64,000 nucleotides of DNA from Gigaspora rosea. Lineage: Eukaryota; Glomeromycota; Glomeromycetes; Diversisporales; Gigasporaceae. The notes below the pieces were generated by a model. It did no database searches. It was not told the origin of the DNA and was given only the letters and a program-made list of their open reading frames with translations. The DNA lies in assembly GCA_003550325.1 (NCBI GenBank), contig QKWP01000074.1:512069-576068 (forward strand). Reading direction: 5' to 3'. Positions 24,900 through 34,633 of the stretch are shown one piece after another. The number at the start of each line of letters is the position of its first letter. Position 1 is the stretch's first letter. A program made the position numbers and the translations under genes.

Positions 24900-26540
24900 T
24901 GTAACGGTTAATTGGGAGAGTGAGTAAAACAATATAAACAATAGTGTCAATTTATGCTCCAATAATGTATAGTATAAGAGATATAAATATATTAATATAT
25001 AAATTACTAGAAATGATAAAAATCAAATATGGGTGTGGCAACATAGAGAAGCTGCTGGTTGTTACCCCAAGCGGATCAAATCCCACTGAAGATGAATTGA
25101 AAAATTGACCTGTGTTACTATAGTAACATTTGTTAATCGATTGGTCAAGTATATTATCTGTAACCTTGGTACTACTATCTTGAATGGGAGCTTTGGCATA
25201 GTTGTATAAGTTATACAGACAAATCCAAGGGACCAGAACAATTGAAACCCATTTGGCAAGTCCTATGTAGAGAGATAGCTGGACTTTTGATGGTACCGGA
25301 GCAGTGGTGACTAACTGAGAAAACTGGATGAGCAAGAGCACCTATGGCAAAGGGGCCCACCTGCCAGAGTCGCACTAGAGGAAAAGAGCATATATTATAG
25401 AAGTATAAACCAATGAAAAAAGAGCTTAGGCACTTAAAGCCTGGCTGACCAATCCTTCTGAGCCAACTGGATTGTTAGTCTGAAATAACTAGGGAAAAGG
25501 ATCCAAAGAGTGACTGACCGGGTACTGGAGTTTAGTAAACTTCGCAAGGACAGATGAAACTAATTGGCAAATAAAAAAGTAGAAGCATAGAGGCATGTAC
25601 ATGTCAAGACCCAATGGAGCTCTGGGTGTATCTATTTGGGAGTCTTAGGATACTAAGAGGATTTGGGACCACCAATACGGGTATATGCTAGTATAAGTGT
25701 ATGCAGTAGTATATCGGGTTCTCTCTAGCCTCATGATGCTATCCAACTTTATTCAATACTGGAAGTATTTGCAAAACATGCTCAGAGACCTCGCCACCCA
25801 TAGTGGGAAGTACAGTCGTTTGCACATTTCCAAATTTAGAACGTTAAATCCTAGGTCCCCAAGTTGCAGGAAACTAGCTGTTGCAGTAGCATGCAGGCTT
25901 GAGTTACCTACCCAATGAGGTAGAGGCAGCTGCATAGCTTGAGCTACAAATCTCTAAGAAGTATGCTAGTAAGGGATCTTCTGAGTACACCAATTTGGAA
26001 GTATAAAGCACCTACCTATCAACATACACTAAATTGGAAATAATGATATTAGGAAATGTGGGCAAAGTAGTGGACATGTAGACATTAATTGTTGGTTAAA
26101 AAAAGACGTACAAATCCAGGTTAACTATATAAATAGAAATATAGAAGGCTCTGGTGAGTTTTAACCATAGATAAAAGGTTTATAGCCTGAAACTCTAGTC
26201 TCAATACTTGTATATAATATGTATATATTTATGGCACTATTATATATCAATCTACTTAAGTATTAATAAAGTTTGGACAGAAGCTACACTCCTAATATTA
26301 AAAAATAATAATAATAAAACTCAAATATGCAATATGTAGAGGACAAGTAAATAAGATTAAGCTTGATACAAATTTCAAAAGATTAATAAGAGTCATATAA
26401 ACAATTCAAAGAAATTAACAAACTTATTATATGGAATTCAAGTTATAATAATCTAATACAAAATTATAAGTTCATTCAGTCTATTAAATTGAGTCTTGCA
26501 AGGTTTATTAAAGTTTGAGTTAAATTCAAAGGATAAGTAT
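24900..26540 (-). repeat. 5' LTR of minus-strand element, split by insertions
   Basis: TGTAACGGTTAATTGGGAG at 24900 matches the LTR at 17019. The match runs to about 25030, is interrupted by a retroposon (25031-26320), resumes at TCAAATATGCAATATGTAG and stops at 26540. The LTR sequence resumes at 31189-31369. Differences from the 17019 copy are mostly G-to-A or C-to-T in this copy. Confidence 0.8.
25031..26320 (+). mobile_element. Retroposon with tRNA-like head and A-rich tail, about 1.29 kb
   Basis: Inserted in the LTR with TCAAATAT on both sides (25023-25030, 26321-26328). The 5' part (GGGTGTGGCAACATAGAGAA.. then GGATCAAATCCCACTG) resembles a decayed tRNA with a B box; clearer versions are at 36080 and 39076. 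The 3' end is TAATATTAAAAAATAATAAT. Target duplication plus A tail indicates LINE-driven retroposition. No intact ORF. Confidence 0.72.
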
Positions 26541-26733
26541 TATTAGCAAATTATATATATATATCTTATATAAGTTATTATAGCCTGTAATATATCAAAA
26601 ATTTTACGATTAATGTGATATATTATATAAGGGAAAATGTTTTCCATGCACCCACATGGTTGTGCACCCCCACGTGCATCATATAAAAATAATGATTATC
26701 ATTGATAATCATTATTTTTTTTATCTATTTGTT

Positions 26734-27192
26734 TTATTTGTCTTCGCTTACTAACCTTTTATTTTTTATTGCTATAGTTGGTGTCGTCGTTGGTGCCGTC
26801 GTTAGTGCATTGTCGCTAGTTGGTATCGTCACTAGTGTCGTAGTTGGTGTCATCGCTAGTGTCGTAGTTGGTGTTGTAGTTGGTGTCTTAATTGCGTCAT
26901 CATTGGTGTTGTCGCTAGCTGGTGTCCTTGGAATAGCTTTATGTGCTTCTCTCGATATTCTTGGGATGATATTGCGTGGCTTTTTGCCTTCCTTGTAGAT
27001 GGTCTTTGTTTTTTTTTGCCTTTTTGGCATTTGTACGAGGTGGTCTTGTCGTTTCTCTGACATTGTACAGGGTGGTATTGTCATTTTTCTTGCGTTCAGC
27101 AGGGTGGTCTTGCTTGTTTTTTGGCGTTCGAGTGGGGTTGTCTTGCTTGTTTTATTAATACAATAAGTAGTTTTTTTTTTGTTTTTATTCAT
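26734..27192 (-). CDS. Hypothetical low-complexity protein, 152 aa
   Basis: An uninterrupted minus-strand frame inside the TIR-bounded element. The N-terminal third is Lys-rich with near-repeats (NKTSKTTPLERQ, RQKTSKTTLLNAR). The C-terminal half is Thr/Pro-rich (KTPTTTPTTTLAMTPTTT). There is no signal peptide, membrane segment or known domain. The frame may be an artefact of triplet repeats (the other strand is also open for 98 codons), so I give low weight to it being a real gene. A captured host gene fragment is another possibility. Confidence 0.2.
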   Translation of the reverse strand: MNKNKKKTTYCINKTSKTTPLERQKTSKTTLLNARKMTIPPCTMSEKRQDHLVQMPKRQKKTKTIYKEGKKPRNIIPRISREAHKAIPRTPASDNTNDDAIKTPTTTPTTTLAMTPTTTLVTIPTSDNALTTAPTTTPTIAIKNKRLVSEDK

Positions 27193-27499
27193 ATTTGCTA
27201 TATTTTTTTTTTGGTTTGTAGGTTTCGTCTAGACGTGGAATCACTCTTGGTAAGTTTTTTTTGTTTTCTTTTTCTTTTTTTTCTCTTTTTTTTTCTTATA
27301 TATATTAACCAGCTTCTCGGTTTGTATTGTAATGCCGTTATTTGTATCTGCGTCGTTCGATTTCGATGGTGTGGTCATTTTTTTGGTGCCGTGTATCATC
27401 GTTTCTTGGCTGCTTCGGGTGTGCTATATATCATCGTTTCTTGGTGTTGTGTGTTGCCATTTAGCCGTTGCTTTGGTACTGTCATTTCTTGGTTGCTTC

Positions 27500-27700
27500 G
27501 GGGTTAGAGTTAGAGTTAGGGTTCGGGTTCGTGTTAAAGTAAATGTTCGTCCTTTGTGTGGTTTTTTTTTGTTGTAGTGCGATTTGTTGTATTTTTTTTT
27601 TTTTAAGGATGTTCGTCACTTTGTGGGTATTTTTTTTTAGTTGTAATGCAATTNCGGGGTTAGGGTTGGGGTTAGGGTTAGGGTTCGGGTTCGGGATTAA
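27500..27700. repeat. TTAGGG/TTCGGG-like tract across an assembly N
   Basis: GGGGTTAGAGTTAGAGTTAGGGTTCGGGTTCG at 27510-27541 recurs, modified, at 27656-27700 after the N at 27654. Segments before and after the N share TTCGTCCTTTGTGTGG/TTCGTTCTTTTTGTAG, so the two halves may be a tandem pair or an assembly double. Confidence 0.65.
27654..27654. other. Ambiguous base N, probable assembly join
   Basis: A single N within a telomere-like low-complexity tract. The local structure should not be trusted. Confidence 0.8.
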
Positions 27701-28040
27701 GTTCGTGTTAAGGTTTTTGTTCGTTCTTTTTGTAGTTTTTTTTTTGTTGTAGTGCGTTTTTTTTTTTTTTTTTTTTTTAATAAAAAAATCTTTAAAAATC
27801 TTAAAAATTTCTTTATAAAATTTTAATTGATACTGATTGGCCAGTTACGAATGATTGATCACATGTTCATGTGATCGGGTTTGATTGGTCGATTACAGGG
27901 ATGCACAACCGTGCAGATGCACGGAATTCTTAAACCCATTATATATATATTATATTACAGTTATATTATGGAGTTTATTTCAAAATATTTTAAAATATAT
28001 TGTAAAATATTGCGAAATAGACCAAATAAAAAAATGCAAA

Positions 28041-28531
28041 GATCTTGGGTCTAATAGCATAGCGGTTATGCTTCAAGGTTGCAAATCATAAGTTGCCATT
28101 TCAAATCCAAGTGGCGGCAATTTGTAAAGAAAGCCAGCTGGGCTAGGCTAAATTAGGAAGCTAAAATACTGCAGAATACAGGAACCCAGGATGTCAATCA
28201 ACAGACTTACTTCCTAGAATGAGCAGTAATCTGCAATCAAGACTACTGTGACAAGGGCTATTCCAGAATCTGATTTGGAAAACAAAGTCACAAGATGTAA
28301 TGTAAAGCCTAAGTCTGGATATTATGAGATACTACATGAACTTGTAATGCAAGTAGTCCAAAAATTGACTGCAAAGATTTCTGGCCACTATGGCAGTTAG
28401 TACGACAGATTGCTTCTGGGCAGTATAAAAGCAAGCCAGAAAAAGTTGGGTTACATTTGGTAGAAAAAAATGATAACTACGGTCATCATAAACTTACCAA
28501 AAAAAGTGACACTGGCAAGACTGTCAAAGAA
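28041..28531 (+). mobile_element. tRNA-derived SINE, about 490 bp
   Basis: Starts GATCTTGGGTCTAATAGCATAGCGGTTATGC: a box A (TAGCATAGCGGTT) near the start and a B-box-like CATTTCAAATCC about 55 bp later, the layout of an RNA polymerase III internal promoter. The body shows no ORF. It is flanked by AAAAAAATGCAAA at 28028-28040 and 28532-28544, a 13-bp target duplication. The tail is A-rich. Confidence 0.75.
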
Positions 28532-28739
28532 AAAAAAATGCAAATTACCCTCTTCGAGAGTTGCAGGAAGCAATATTTTGTATATTTTTGCATTGTTTTG
28601 CAATATTTTTCAAATTTTCACAAATTTTCAAAATTTTAAAAAAATAAATAAACAATATACATATTCATATAATCATGTTTTTTACAGGTTTTTATAATAT
28701 TTTGCATTGTTTTACAATTTTATAAAATTTTATATTTTT

Positions 28740-29110
28740 TTTTATTTATTATTATTATATAGAAAATAACTAATAATCACCTTAGGTGATTATTACCTGT
28801 GATTTACAATGCATAAAAAATAAACAAAACAAACAACTTTTATTAAATAAAAATTAAAATCTTTTTAATATTAGAGTAAGGTAAAGGTTAGAGATTAGGA
28901 TATAGCTTTGTATATAGTAAAATTTAGCAAGAATTTTTTATTTGCATAAAAAAAAGTAGTTTCTTAGACAAAATTTAGGTTAGAAGCAATTTTTAGCAAT
29001 TTTTTAAAAATATTTTGTTTTTGTTATACAAAATTGATTTACATTTTACGCCTGATCCTGAATTTTAATTGGCAAATTAATCACAGGTGATAATTACCTG
29101 TGGTGCAAAT
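28740..29110. repeat. Dispersed repeat related to 34.2-34.5, 42.9 and 58.1 kb
   Basis: Bears AATAATCACCTTAGGTGATT, a GGTAAAGGTTAGAGATTAGG core, TAGTAAAATTTAGCAAGAAT, AAAAGTAGTTTCTTAGAC and GATCCTGAATTTTAATTGG. The same order of motifs occurs at 2330-2480, 34190-34460, 42930-43140 (other strand) and 58045-58270. No coding sequence. Confidence 0.6.
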
Positions 29111-29274
29111 TAGTAATTTCCTATTATATATTATATTTTACATTTATTAAATATATATTTTTAATTAATATTATATACTTTATTTATATTACATTATTAT
29201 ATAGTATTATTTTTACATTATTACAAATAAATTAAACTACCTTTGCACTTTGTCATATTTAATTCTATTACTAT

Positions 29275-29994
29275 TAGGGATGGTAAAGTCCTTAGAACTG
29301 GACTTAAGGACCTGATTTTGGGACCTGGTCTTTAAAAGACTAGGTCCCAATTTTAGGACCTAGGATCATAGGTCCACAATAGGTCCTAATATAAAATATA
29401 TTAGAACTTAAAAAGATATTAGTAATAAAACAGTAAATTCAATCTATTTTAAGATATTGACAAGCACACTAGATCTATATATACTATAGATTAGTTTAAA
29501 TATGCTTTACTTGACATGCTATTCTATCTGTTGCAAAAATTTGTTATTTCAATAACATTTTATTGCTAATAGAATTTTTTAAATTAGTAATATATACTGT
29601 ATTAGTAAATGCTAAGTTCTAAATCCAACTAATCAAATCTCTAAAAGATCATAATTAGAATAAAGATGCTACTGATATTGCAATATATTGCAATATTATA
29701 CTATGTTAATAAAACTAATACAAGTTATAATGCTGTGCTATAATAATTTTCTTTAGAATATTAGTATATACTATATAATAAAATGCTTTTCAATCAATTA
29801 GTATTTACAATAAAACAAAGAATTTTAATATGTAAAAAAGTATTAGGACTAAGTCCAAGAACTTAATCCTGAATTAACATTGGTTGGATTTAATTTCTAG
29901 GACTTATTATATGAGGACCTGGTCCTTAGGTCTGTGTGATAGGACTTACAAGTCCTAGGACCAAGACCGGACCTGGACTGACTTTACCATCCTA
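29275..29994. mobile_element. Non-autonomous hAT-type element, 720 bp
   Basis: The ends are TAGGGATGGTAAAGTC and GACTTTACCATCCTA, flanked by the exact 8-bp duplication ATTACTAT (29267-29274, 29995-30002). Subterminal GGACCTGGTCC/GGACTTA motifs are dense. The GGGATGGTAAA ends resemble the element at 1117. No ORF. Confidence 0.88.
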
Positions 29995-30169
29995 ATTACT
30001 ATACAAAAAACTAGCTCTATGCACTTATTTTGCTCATTCTACAGTTAGCTATTATCTTCACTTTTTTGTTTTCTGACATCTATTTTTTTTGTTTTAGCTA
30101 TAACTTTTATTTTACTCTCTTTTTCTAAATACTTTAAAGCAGTGAAAAAAATAAAAAAACATTTTTTAA

Positions 30170-30730
30170 AAGTGTCGGTGTTCTTGCAAATTGCTAGAAA
30201 AATCTAGGATATTCTTGCAAAGTGCCAGTAAAGTTAAGGCTAGTGTTCTTGTAAAGTACCAGAAAAGTTACAAAGTTTCAAAGAAGTTAGGAATAAATAA
30301 AATAAAATTAAAAATTAAAAAAATAAGTAAAGTTTACATTCTTGCAAATTCAGAAATTGTAAAAGCTAGATTTATGTTTTTGCAAAATGCTAAAAAAGTT
30401 GCAGAATGCTAAAAAATTCTAGGTTGGTTTTTTTGCAAAGTGCCAGGAAGTAAGAGTTCTTTTTTTACAAAGTACCAAAAGAAAATAAATTAATAAAACA
30501 AATTTTAAAAAAAAAAAACAAAAAACAAAAACAAAACAATTATGTAAATGAAAAAATAAATAAAATCTTAACTAAATCTTTATTTCTTTAAAGAAGCATT
30601 TTTGGAAATTTAGAAATTGCTAGAGAAATCAGTTTTGTTTTTGCAAAGTGTCAGATGTTTTGGGTTTGCTTGCACAAGGTTTCAACAAGTTGTTTGTTTT
30701 CTTGCAAAGGTGTTTTTGTAAAGTGCTGAA
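30170..30730. repeat. Degenerate minisatellite, TTCTTGCAAAGTGCCAG units
   Basis: About nine copies of TT(C/T)TTGCAAAGTGCCAGAAAAGT at irregular 35-90-bp spacing, broken by A-rich stretches. The 73-codon open frame over it is a by-product. Confidence 0.65.
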
Positions 30731-31188
30731 ATAGAAATAAAATAAACAAAAATTAAAAAATAAATAAATAAAAAATAAAAATAAAAAAAAACAAAATAAA
30801 ACCAAAAAAAATGAAACAAAAACATATAATGAAATAAAAATAAAAAACAAGACAAAAACAAAAAAGTGAAAAAAAACAAAATAAAAGTTCTAATTATAAA
30901 CAAAAGGTCTAAACTAATCTTGTTGTACAGAATTTGAACAATATCAAACTATTAGTCCAATATGTGATCCAGGTTATAGATCTACTGATCCAGCTAATCC
31001 AGTTTGGTTTCCTAGTCCTAAAATATTTTGAAAAAGGTTCAAAATATTTCAAAATCAATTTTAAATATTTCATAATATATTTGAAATATTTTGAAAATTT
31101 GATATTTTGAAATTTATTATGAAATATTTTGCTTATATTACAGTTTGTAAGACCTACATAAAATTATACTATTATAAATTTGCTGATA

Positions 31189-31369
31189 ATAATTTTTTTT
31201 ATTTATATTAAAAGTCAAATGGTTTAATTAACAATAAGAAAGAGAATTCTTTATTTAATATTGATAAAAACTGAATATTCTTGAACTTGAGGCCTTTATA
31301 TATATTTAAAATTCTAACTATTTACTTATTATTACTATATTAATTATTTTAACAATATTAATACTATAT
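31189..31369 (-). repeat. Displaced remainder of the split LTR
   Basis: AAGTCAAATGGTTTAATTAA and CTTGAACTTGAGGCCTTTAT match the LTR at 17325-17415 in order. Similarity fades near 31369, and the GTTACA end of the LTR is not found, so the outer LTR edge is lost. 31370-31904 shows nothing recognisable. Confidence 0.75.
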
Positions 31370-31904
31370 ATTGGGACACTATAGAAACAGATTTCTATTG
31401 AAATGTTTTCAAATCAAAAATTAAATACTATATATTACTAATCAGAAACAATTTCTAAATAAAGTAACTTTAAATTTTAAAGCTAGAAATTTAATTAAAG
31501 TTGTTATATTCTACTAATAAAAAAGAATTTGAATAAAAACAACTTTTTTCTTTGGTTTAAAAAATTTCTATATTTTTGCAATAGTTTGGTTGCTTTTATT
31601 TAGAACATATAATAAAAAATTTAAAATAAATAAAACTAGTTAAAAAATAAAAAAAAAACAAATAAAAAATTAAAAAATAAAAAAAAACAAAATATTATAA
31701 AAATAAAAAGACAAATAAAAAATTAAAAAATAAAAAAACAAAAATATTATAAAAAAATAAAAAATAAAAAAATTTTATAATTTGGCATATATGCACAATA
31801 GCATATCTTATAAGATTTGGTCTAATATAAAATCAAAACAACTAGAATAACTCTTTTTTGTTGATTAGAGTTAAAAAATTTATAGTAAATTTTGCAAATA
31901 AAAA

Positions 31905-33419
31905 TAGGTAACTATTTTTTATACCCCCAAATTTATTATTCATACCCCCTGCAGATTTAACTTTTTTTTAAAATTTGAGCAAAGATATCTTAATAACGAG
32001 CAGACCAAATCTAGCAAACCTTTTTCTTTTAAATTCTATAGGTTTGTAAAATTCAAACAAAAAAAAGTTCATCAAATTTAGCTTAGTAGTTGCAGAGATA
32101 TCTTTGCTCAAAGTTTGAAAAAATCAAAACGTCTATAAAAACAAACTATGCAAGATTTTCTTTCAACTTGAGCGAAGATAGCTTAGTAACTACTGAGCCA
32201 AATTCAATGAAGTTTTTTTTGTTTGAATTGTATAAATATATAGAATTCAAATAAAAAATTATTAAATTTGACTTAATTGTTACTGGGCTATCTTCACTCA
32301 AAGTTTTAAAAAAATTCAAAAGTATATCAAAACAAAAGCTGCGCCAAAATTTTTCTAAACTTGAGTAAAAATATCTAAGCAACTATTCAACCAAATTTAA
32401 TGAACTTTTTTTGTTTGAATTGTATAAATCTATAGAATTCAAATAAAAAATTTATTAAATTTGACTTAATAGTTACTGGGTTATCTTCGTTCAAAGTTTT
32501 AAAAAAATTCAAAACGTATATCAAAACAAAAGCTGCGCTTAAGTTTTTATAAACTTTGAGTGAAAATACCTTAGCAACTATTCAACAAAATTCAATGTAC
32601 TTTTTTTTTGTTTGAATTGTATTAATCTATAGAATTCAAATAAAAAAATTTATTAAATTTGACTTAATAGTTACTGGGTTTTCTTCACTCAAAGTTTTAA
32701 AAAAATTCAAAACATATATCAAAACAAAAGCTGTGCCAAAATATTTTCTAAATTTTGAGTGAAAATATCTTAGCTACTATTAAACCAAATTCAATGAACT
32801 TTTTTNAAATATTTTCTAAATTTTGAGTGAAAATATCTTAGCTACTATTAAACCAAATTCAATGAACTTTTTTTTATTTGAATTCTATACATTTATAAAA
32901 TTTAAATAAAAAAAGTTCATTGAATTTGGGTTGGTAGTTGCTAAGATATTTTCATTCAAATTTAAAAAAAAACTTAGCGCAGCTTTTGTTTTGATATACG
33001 TTTTGAATTTTTTTAAAATTTTGAGCAAAGAAAACCCAGTAACTATTAAGTCTAATTTAATAATTTTTTTTATTTGAATTCTATAAATTCATACAATTCA
33101 AACAAAAAAAAGTTCATTGAATTTGGCTCAGTAGTTACTAAGATATCTTTGCTTAAAGTTGAAAAAAAATCTTGCATAATTTGTTTTAATAGATGGTTTG
33201 TTTTTTTTAAACTTTGAGCAAAGATATCTCTGCAACTACTAAGCCAAATTCGATGAACTTTTTTTTGTTTGAATTTTACAAACCTATAGAATTAAAAAAA
33301 AAGGTTTGTTGGATTTGGCCTGGTCATTATTAAGATATCTTTGCTCAAAGTTTTAAAAAAAGTTAAATCTGTAGGGAGTACGAATAATAAATTTGGAAGT
33401 ATAAAAAATAGCTCCCTAA
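31905..33419. repeat. Foldback element of about 1.5 kb with hairpin array
   Basis: The termini pair over about 55 bp: CTATTTTTTATACCCCCAAA..CCCCTGCAGATTTAACT on the left against AGTTAAATCTGTAGGGAG..TTTGGAAGTATAAAAAATAG on the right. Between them lie about eight alternating hairpin units (TTTGAGCAAAGATATCTTA, AACTACTGAGCCAAATTCAA, TTTTTGTTTGAATT and complements). From 32100 to 32750 units repeat head to tail at about 190 bp with ATATCAAAACAAAAGCTGCG at the junctions. The N at 32806 means the unit count is unreliable. Confidence 0.85.
32738..32874. other. Assembly join: N flanked by exact 68-bp duplication
   Basis: The 68 bases before the N at 32806 (32738-32805) are repeated exactly after it (32807-32874). 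An unmerged contig overlap explains this better than biology. Confidence 0.9.
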
Positions 33420-33560
33420 AAATATTTTTGTTAGAGAATAAAAAGTGGTTTCAACAATTTGTTATTTTTTAATTTTTTGCTACACCTTTTTTTGCAAACT
33501 AATTGGTTTATCAGATAAGTGCATTACAATATATATAACAAATTATAATAGGAAAAATCT

Positions 33561-33752
33561 AAATAGTGCCTCTGTGCATTTTGTGCCCTAATGTACTAAT
33601 AATTAATTTCATCTAGAATTAGAGTTAGGGTTAGGATTAAAATTGGTACAGAATTGGAAAGGATTATTTTTGTTAAAAGTGCACAGGGGTTACTCTAGTA
33701 AAATTTTGAGATATCAAAATAGAGTACACAATGTATATGGGGCACTGTCTAG
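33561..33752. repeat. Second copy of GTGCACTTTGTGCCCC repeat
   Basis: GTGCATTTTGTGCCC, AGAGTTAGGGTTAGGATTAA, TAGTAAAATTTTGAGATATC and GGGGCACTGTCTAGT match 16197-16338 in order, with extra sequence (TGTACTAATAATTAATTTCA) shared with 16897-17018. Confidence 0.75.
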
Positions 33753-33764
33753 TTCAGTTTTAAT

Positions 33765-34633
33765 TAGTGCTCTGAATGGGTCAGTTTGGGTCGGGTTATA
33801 GCCAACTTGATTCCGACCTGAGATTTTGGGTCGGGTCAGGTTGAAAACTTTTGGGTTAACACTTCAACCCAACCCAACCCTAACCTGACCCTGACCCAAC
33901 TCTACCTGACTTGAACCTGACCCGAATTTTTAAGCCCAACATGCTAAAGTTTTAAAAAAAATAAAATTTTGGTCTTATGTATAAATAAAAAAAAAATTTT
34001 TTGTGACTTTAGATGTGAATAAAAAAAAAATTGCGTGACCTTAAATGTAAATAACCTTATATATGAAATGTGATCATAAAAAAAAAATTGCATGGCCTTA
34101 GATGTGAACATAAAAAAAAAAAACAATAAGAAAAAATTGCATAGCCTTTAATGTAAAAAAAAATTTATTATTCATCACGTCATCTCTGATCGACCAATTA
34201 TTTTGTTTGTTTTGATTTTATATTAAACAAACCAAATAACGGCTGGACTAAGTTTAGGATTAGCATTTGGTAGATGCAATAACTAGAGATCCTCTAACAC
34301 AAAATTTCGCAAGGAATTTTTTTTGTTAAAAAAAAGTGTAGTTTCATAGTCAAAGTTTTAAGTTAGAAGCGATTGTTTAAAAAAAATCTTGTTTCATTTC
34401 GATTTTGCGTTATATCTGATCCTGCATCCCGATTGGTTAAATGATAACTGCTATTCTAAAGAAAAAAAAGACTAATCTATATAAAAATTCAGGTCAGGTT
34501 GGGTTAATTCTTAACTTGAACCCAACCTGAACCTGACCTAAAACTTTCAAGTCAAAATTTTCTAACCCAAACCCTATCCAACTCGAAATTTTGGAGCAGG
34601 TTTTGGGTTGACCCAACCCGATTCAGAGCACTG
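33765..34633. mobile_element. Non-autonomous hAT-like element, 869 bp
   Basis: Left TAGTGCTCTGAATGGGT pairs with right ATTCAGAGCACTG. Subterminal regions are crowded with GGGTCGGGTT/AACCCGACC-like motifs. Flanks (TTTTAATT and CTCTAATA) match poorly, so the target duplication is eroded or the boundary is slightly off. The interior 34190-34460 holds a copy of the 28740-29110 repeat. Confidence 0.65.

Larger units (their letters stand above)
26635..27935. mobile_element. TIR-bounded element with Thr/Pro-coding and TTAGGG-like interior
   Basis: Left end TTTTCCATGCACCCACATGG TTGTGCACCCC is imperfectly complementary to right end GGGATGCACAACCGTGCAGA TGCACGGAA. No convincing target duplication. Inside are a palindrome (AATGATTATCATTGATAATCATT, 26690-26712), GTTGGTGTCGTC-type triplet repeats, TTAGGG/TTCGGG runs and an N. 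Confidence 0.5.
26541..31188. mobile_element. Composite 4.6-kb insertion splitting the LTR
   Basis: The LTR at 17019 reads GGATAAGTATAATTTC without a break. Here GGATAAGTAT ends at 26540 and AATTT.. resumes at 31189. The insertion edges look inverted (TTAGCAAATTATA left; TATAAATTTGCTGA right), so a TIR element may have inserted first and then collected others: 26635-27935, 28041-28531, 29275-29994 and minisatellites. Confidence 0.6.

Noticed and set aside
26702-27752. Several plus-strand hydrophobic frames (Val/Phe/Leu-rich)
   Set aside because: Arise from GTT/GTC triplet repeats and T runs, and one crosses the N at 27654.
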